This document shows positions 8,367-10,210 of a stretch of DNA of 10,210 nt, piece after piece (within the stretch, counting starts at the first letter, position 1; the number at the start of each line of letters is the position of its first letter). The DNA lies in NCBI GenBank assembly GCA_900758075.1, contig CAAEQF010000163.1:1-10210 (forward strand), read 5' to 3'. The position numbers were made by a program, and so were the translations under genes. The DNA is from Coriobacteriia bacterium. Lineage in GTDB: Bacteria > Actinomycetota > Coriobacteriia > Coriobacteriales > QAMH01. A model generated the notes under the pieces. It worked only from the letters and a program-made list of their open reading frames with translations, did no database searches and was not told the DNA's origin.

Positions 8367-9578
8367 CTAGTAGCTGGTCGTCCCGGCGCCGATGGTCGAG
8401 TACGAGTTGTAGATGGGCACGATGACGGCGATGATGACGAACCCGACGATGATTGCCATGAGCACGATCATCGCGGGCTCGAGGTAGCCGACCATGCGCT
8501 GCATGGCCTGCTCGGCCTCGAAGTCGAGGGTGTCGGCGGTGGAGGTGAGCATGTCTTCCAGGCTGCCAGACTCCTCGCCCACGCGCACGCTGGCGACGAA
8601 CTTGCTGATGAAGCCGTCCGCTGTGCCAAACGCCTCGGACAGGGTGTGTCCGGTGCGCACCATGTCGATAACGTCTCCGAACTGGCTTTGGATGTAGGCG
8701 TTGCCGATGGTGTTGCTCGCAATCTCGAGCGCGGTGATCGCGTTGATGCCCGAGTTGTACAGCGACGAGAACGTGCGCGCGAACCGCGCCGTGGCCACCG
8801 TGCGGTTCTGCTTGCCCACAACCGGGAGCTTGAGCTTGATCCGGTCGATCTGCAGCCTGACAGCGGGCACGCGCGACAGAAACATCCACAGCAAGACGAC
8901 GGCTATGACCGCCACGATGAGCTGCAGCCAGTATGTGCTGACGAAGCCCGAGATGCCGAGCAGGATGACCGTGGGCAGCGGCAGCTCGCCCATCTTGTCG
9001 AACATATCCTGGAACTGCGGGAGCACGAAGCCCACGATGATGGCGACGACCACGACGATGAGCACGGAGAGGATCTTCGGGTACAGCGTCGCGGCGTGGA
9101 TCTTCGCGTTGAAGCGGTGCTCCTTCTCGTAATGGGTCGACATCCGGCGAAAAACCTCTGCCAGGTTGCCCGCCTGCTCGGCGGAGGCGACCATGTTGAC
9201 GAGCAGCGCGGGAAACGCGCCGCGTGCTTCGTCCATCGCCTGCGAGAGCTGGCTGCCCTTCTTGATGGACGTGATGAGGCCGGAGTAGACGGCGGCCTCG
9301 GCGGGCTTGATCGACTCTTCCTCGGAGACGATCGTGAGCGTGCGGATGAGCGGGACGCCCGCGGCCAGAAGCTCCGAGACCTTCAGGCAGAACGCCGCGA
9401 GTGCCTGCGACTTGAGCTCGCGGGCAGTCTTCAGGCTGCTGCGGGGCTCGGTGGCGGACAGGAGCGCGAGCCCCTCGTTCTTGAGCGCGAGGTGCAGCTC
9501 GAGCTCGTCGTCTGCCTCGCGCTTGCCGCGAACCGTCTTGCCGCTGGCGTCTTGCGCTCTGTATGAATATTCGGGCAT
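8367..9578 (-). CDS. pilC: PilC/GspF-family inner-membrane platform protein
   Basis: Polytopic platform protein that couples the cytoplasmic ATPases to insertion and removal of pilins at the base of the pilus. 403 aa, the normal family length. The N-terminus MPEYSYRAQDASGKTVRGK is the classic 'Y.Y.A.d..Gk...G' opening. Two T2SSF repeats are visible at about 58-185 and 262-388, each with the family's F...L..L...G.....AL pattern (KVSELLAAGVPLIRTL; ARFARTFSSLYNSGINAITAL). Each carries a variant of the E.GG/E.SG.L turn (AEQAGNLAEVF; GEESGSLEDML). Three membrane segments are predicted at about 168-188, 216-234 and 368-390. The ATG has a good Shine-Dalgarno AGAGGAG at 9583-9589, 4 nt upstream. It follows the peptidase by 25 nt and precedes the PilM-PilN gene by 18 nt. 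No oddities were seen. Confidence 0.96.
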   Translation of the reverse strand: MPEYSYRAQDASGKTVRGKREADDELELHLALKNEGLALLSATEPRSSLKTARELKSQALAAFCLKVSELLAAGVPLIRTLTIVSEEESIKPAEAAVYSGLITSIKKGSQLSQAMDEARGAFPALLVNMVASAEQAGNLAEVFRRMSTHYEKEHRFNAKIHAATLYPKILSVLIVVVVAIIVGFVLPQFQDMFDKMGELPLPTVILLGISGFVSTYWLQLIVAVIAVVLLWMFLSRVPAVRLQIDRIKLKLPVVGKQNRTVATARFARTFSSLYNSGINAITALEIASNTIGNAYIQSQFGDVIDMVRTGHTLSEAFGTADGFISKFVASVRVGEESGSLEDMLTSTADTLDFEAEQAMQRMVGYLEPAMIVLMAIIVGFVIIAVIVPIYNSYSTIGAGTTSY

Positions 9579-9603
9579 GGAACTCCTCTGTCAGCTCGGA
9601 CGT

Positions 9604-10210
9604 CTATCCCAGTCCAAAGAGGGCGAGGTAGGATTGTATGAGACCGTTGCCATACGCACTCGAAATTATTGCACAAAGGCACAGAAACGGGCCGAAGGCA
9701 AACGCATCTTTTGCTCCCGCTCGCTTGGAAACGAGTAGACAGATGGCGTAGATGCCGCCTAGCACGATGCCCCCGAAAAGCGTGAGCAGCGTTAACTTCC
9801 AGCCAAGTGCCAAACCGAGTGCCGCCATGAGCTTGATGTCGCCTCCGCCAAAGCCTCCGGTGAGCAAGGCGACGAGCAGAAGCGGCACGCTCGCGGCAAA
9901 GACGCCGATGACGCGGTCGAGCCAGGTGACGTCCGCGGCGGGGAACACGGCACCGGGCAGCACGCTCGGCGTGACGAGTCCGATGGCGAGCGCGAGCGCG
10001 CCGAGTACGGCAGTGGCGACGACGAGCCCGTTGGGGATCTCGCGCGTGTCGTGGTCGATGAAGGCGACCGTCGTCATGAGCGCGCACAGGGCAAACCCGA
10101 AGACGGTCGCCAGCGTGGGCCCCCAGACGCACAGGCAAAACAGTGCGCAGACGGCGCCAAGCAGCTCGACGGCGGTGTAGCGTGCGCGGATGGGGGCACC
10201 GCAGTAGCGG
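9604..10210 (-). CDS. pilD: Prepilin peptidase (type IV leader peptidase), 5' end outside window
   Basis: Membrane aspartyl protease that removes the positively charged leader of prepilins and, in bifunctional members, N-methylates the new terminus. 201 residues are visible. The frame is open to the right window edge, so the Met at 10075-10077 is internal and not the start. The first visible residues, RYCGAPIRARYTAVELLGA, match the second half of the N-terminal zinc-cysteine/methylase region of PilD-type enzymes (family pattern CRxCxxxIxxRYPxVEL), so the enzyme was probably the long, bifunctional form. Both catalytic aspartate motifs are present: FIDHDTREIPN (visible residues 50-60) and GGFGGGDIKLM (D124), the latter matching GxGDxK. 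Several hydrophobic membrane segments follow and separate these. Its stop (TAG) lies 25 nt before pilC, so it is in the same operon as its substrates, which are encoded at the left end of the window. The family assignment is secure; the missing part is the far N-terminus. Confidence 0.95.
   Translation of the reverse strand, partial: RYCGAPIRARYTAVELLGAVCALFCLCVWGPTLATVFGFALCALMTTVAFIDHDTREIPNGLVVATAVLGALALAIGLVTPSVLPGAVFPAADVTWLDRVIGVFAASVPLLLVALLTGGFGGGDIKLMAALGLALGWKLTLLTLFGGIVLGGIYAICLLVSKRAGAKDAFAFGPFLCLCAIISSAYGNGLIQSYLALFGLG

Noticed and set aside
8361..9566. A 401-codon plus-strand open frame opposite pilC
   Set aside because: It mirrors pilC almost exactly, has no recognisable domain and has an Asp/Glu/His/Arg-rich composition typical of an antisense shadow.
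9604..10077. A separate 157-aa peptidase starting at the ATG 10075-10077
   Set aside because: The frame stays open to the window edge and the upstream residues match the cysteine/methylase region of PilD, so this ATG is internal.

Overview
The window is one block of a type IV pilus (T4P) biogenesis operon. All nine genes lie on the minus strand and are read from right to left. In transcription order they are: prepilin peptidase (5' part outside the window), PilC platform protein, a PilM-PilN fusion, PilO, the PilB extension ATPase, the PilT retraction ATPase, a GspK/PilX-like pseudopilin, a classical minor prepilin, and a very large prepilin-adhesin that runs off the left edge. Junctions are between 25 nt apart and overlapping by 1 nt. 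There is no non-coding stretch over 25 nt and no sign of an internal promoter or terminator, so transcription very probably starts to the right of the window and continues past its left edge.

The DNA is GC-rich with G/C-dominated third positions. The gene set has PilMN, PilO, both ATPases and no visible secretin (PilQ) or pilotin. Together these suggest a high-GC Gram-positive, such as an actinobacterium of the Coriobacteriia type. This is inference: no rRNA or other taxonomic marker is present.

Layout: 9604-10210 is the peptidase that cleaves (and usually N-methylates) prepilins. 8367-9578, 6837-8348 and 6153-6836 encode the inner-membrane platform and alignment complex. 4451-6148 and 3389-4438 encode the extension/retraction motor pair, so the pilus should be retractable. 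2906-3385, 2365-2904 and 2-2365 encode pilin-like subunits. No short, canonical major pilin gene is in the window, so it must lie outside.

The most notable gene is the leftmost one. Its frame has no stop from 2365 to the window edge (788 codons, unfinished). It starts with a textbook prepilin signal (G11|F12, Glu at +5). It continues into a long exported region with a GEQL...DIEL...W.GIG...FTGAF signature and at least five GLUG-like repeats of 38-43 residues. It looks like a modular pilin carrying a beta-helical adhesin, possibly the pilus tip. Other points of interest are the PilM-PilN fusion (T2SS GspL-like architecture), an MshEN-type candidate c-di-GMP-binding segment at the PilB N-terminus, the pseudopilin lacking Glu5, and the strong preference for TAG stops (6 of the 8 visible).
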